Shown here piece by piece: positions 7,066 through 7,739 of a DNA stretch of 7,739 nt. The number at the start of each line of letters is the position of its first letter. The first letter of the stretch is position 1. A program made the translations under genes and the position numbers. Source of the stretch: Betaproteobacteria bacterium (GTDB lineage Bacteria; Pseudomonadota; Gammaproteobacteria; Burkholderiales; Rhodocyclaceae); assembly GCA_028868235.1 (NCBI GenBank), contig JAGWUW010000116.1:1-7739 (forward strand), in the 5' to 3' direction. The notes beneath the pieces are model-generated. The model did not search any database. It worked only from the letters and a program-made list of their open reading frames with translations, and was not told where the DNA came from.

Positions 7066-7070
7066 GGAGG
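7066..7070 (+). promoter_or_regulatory. Ribosome binding site of the DUF932 gene
   Basis: GGAGG with a 7-nt spacer before the ATG at 7078. A second ATG two codons later (7084) is less well placed, so 7078 is chosen. Confidence 0.8.
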
Positions 7071-7077
7071 TTTTCCC

Positions 7078-7739
7078 ATGAACATGCAGGTTCTCGACGC
7101 CGGCCGCGATGTGAGCGGCGGCTACAAGGTCGATGTCTCGCGCGGAGAGCGCGTGGGTCGCGTATCGTCGGAGTGGTTTTCGCGGCCCGACGATGAACGG
7201 TATCTCTCGCTGGGTGACCTGGCCCACTCTGTGCGCGGCCGGTCCGAGCGCAGCCGGACCCGTGTTGTGGAAACGGCCCTCATCCATGTCGAGGCTAACC
7301 GCAGCGATCCCGAACGCCTGTCGCTGATCCTCCCGGGTGCCGACGACCCGGTCGCCCCGACGCATTGGAGCTTCGGCCAACTCGCCAGCCAGGTCGGCGC
7401 GCCCGCCGCCTATCTGCGCCAGCTTCCCGCGCCGCTTGCTGCTATCAACCTGCAATACGGGTTGAGCTCCCATCGCGCCGAGCAGATCAAGACGCTGGAG
7501 ACCGACAACGGTCGGGTCGAACTGCGCGCAGTGACCGGGCCGGACTATGGCCGGATCTACGACCACGAGCTGGTCGAGGCCGTGCAGAGGATCGCCGGCA
7601 ACGGCACGGGCGATACCCGCTGGAAAGTCCCGGGTGTGCTCGACTGGTCCACCGGCATCTACAATCCGCGTGTCGACATCACCCGCGACACGACCACCCT
7701 CTATGCCTCGGACCGCGACGTGTTCCTGTTCCTGGTCGA
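7078..7739 (+). CDS. DUF932 domain phage/plasmid-like protein, N-terminal part (cut by window edge)
   Basis: The first 220 codons are present and the frame is open at the right edge. Recognisable stretches are the opening DAGRDVSGGYKVDVSRGERV (7-26), WFSRPDDERYLSLGDL (33-48), HWSFGQLASQVGAPAAYLRQ (96-115), the GPDYGRIYDHELVEAV segment (154-169), and DWSTGIYNPRVDIT with SDRDVFLFLV (189-202 and 211-220). These are typical of DUF932 proteins (PF06067, TIGR03299-like), which are frequent on conjugative plasmids, integrative elements and prophages and have no established biochemical function. There is no signal peptide or membrane segment in the visible part. The gene is transcribed away from the defence operon and is likely a backbone gene of the host mobile element. 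Its GC content appears higher than that of the operon, consistent with a separate origin. Confidence 0.87.
   Translation, partial: MNMQVLDAGRDVSGGYKVDVSRGERVGRVSSEWFSRPDDERYLSLGDLAHSVRGRSERSRTRVVETALIHVEANRSDPERLSLILPGADDPVAPTHWSFGQLASQVGAPAAYLRQLPAPLAAINLQYGLSSHRAEQIKTLETDNGRVELRAVTGPDYGRIYDHELVEAVQRIAGNGTGDTRWKVPGVLDWSTGIYNPRVDITRDTTTLYASDRDVFLFLV

Larger units (their letters stand above)
6621..7077. other. 457-bp divergent intergenic region
   Basis: This region separates the leftward defence operon from the rightward DUF932 gene. It contains the decamer array next to the HTH gene (6655-6684), a weak plus-strand ORF (6704-6904), three consecutive hairpins (6922-6987), and a purine-rich leader ending in the DUF932 ribosome binding site. 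A 7-bp inverted repeat, CAGCTTG (6629-6635) and CAAGCTG (6681-6687), brackets the decamer area and may be chance. No tRNA, insertion sequence or clear attachment repeat is visible. No convincing sigma-70 promoter was found in either direction. Confidence 0.7.

Noticed and set aside
6961..7566. Minus-strand open frame of 201 codons opposite DUF932
   Set aside because: The plus-strand DUF932 reading is clearly the real gene and has a strong ribosome binding site; this is its shadow.
1..7739. CRISPR array, tRNA/rRNA genes or insertion sequence
   Set aside because: No regularly spaced repeats, no tRNA-like cloverleaf sequence, and no transposase or terminal inverted repeats were seen.

Overview
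The window looks like proteobacterial accessory DNA: GC-rich codon use, genes packed head to tail, and a flanking DUF932 gene of the kind carried on plasmids and integrative elements. The exact taxon cannot be read from the sequence. An alphaproteobacterium or a Xanthomonas-like gammaproteobacterium would fit, but this is only an impression.

Left part (1-6620, minus strand). This is one compact leftward operon. In transcription order it encodes a 72-residue excisionase-type helix-turn-helix protein, a 165-residue small P-loop protein matching BrxF, a 1246-residue P-loop ATPase of the DUF6079 / BrxC-PglY type, a 621-residue AlbA_2 (Schlafen-type) protein with a RecG-C-like/HATPase_c_4-like middle and winged-helix C-terminus, and the first 95 codons of a GHKL (Hsp90/MutL/histidine-kinase fold) ATPase that runs off the left edge. 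The junctions are a 4-nt overlap, a 21-nt gap, a 4-nt gap and an 11-nt overlap, so the genes are almost certainly co-transcribed and partly translationally coupled. A brxF-brxC pair is the hallmark of type 3 BREX phage defence. In the canonical order the methyltransferase pglXI follows brxC. Here two other genes follow, so the locus is either a BREX-3 with an inserted accessory cassette or a BREX-derived variant. No pglX, pglZ, brxHII or brxA is visible; they may lie beyond the left edge.

Middle (6621-7077). This 457-bp divergent intergenic region holds three tandem 10-bp repeats close to the first operon gene (a likely operator), one weak small ORF, and three consecutive short hairpins leading into the structured 5' region of the rightward gene.

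Right part (7078-7739, plus strand). This is the N-terminal 220 codons of a DUF932 phage/plasmid-like protein with a strong GGAGG ribosome binding site. It suggests that the defence operon sits in the cargo region of a mobile element.

Working model (inference). The HTH protein controls its own operon through the decamer array. BrxF and BrxC supply ATPase functions of a BREX complex. The AlbA_2 protein and the GHKL ATPase form a coupled pair adding a second regulatory or effector activity.
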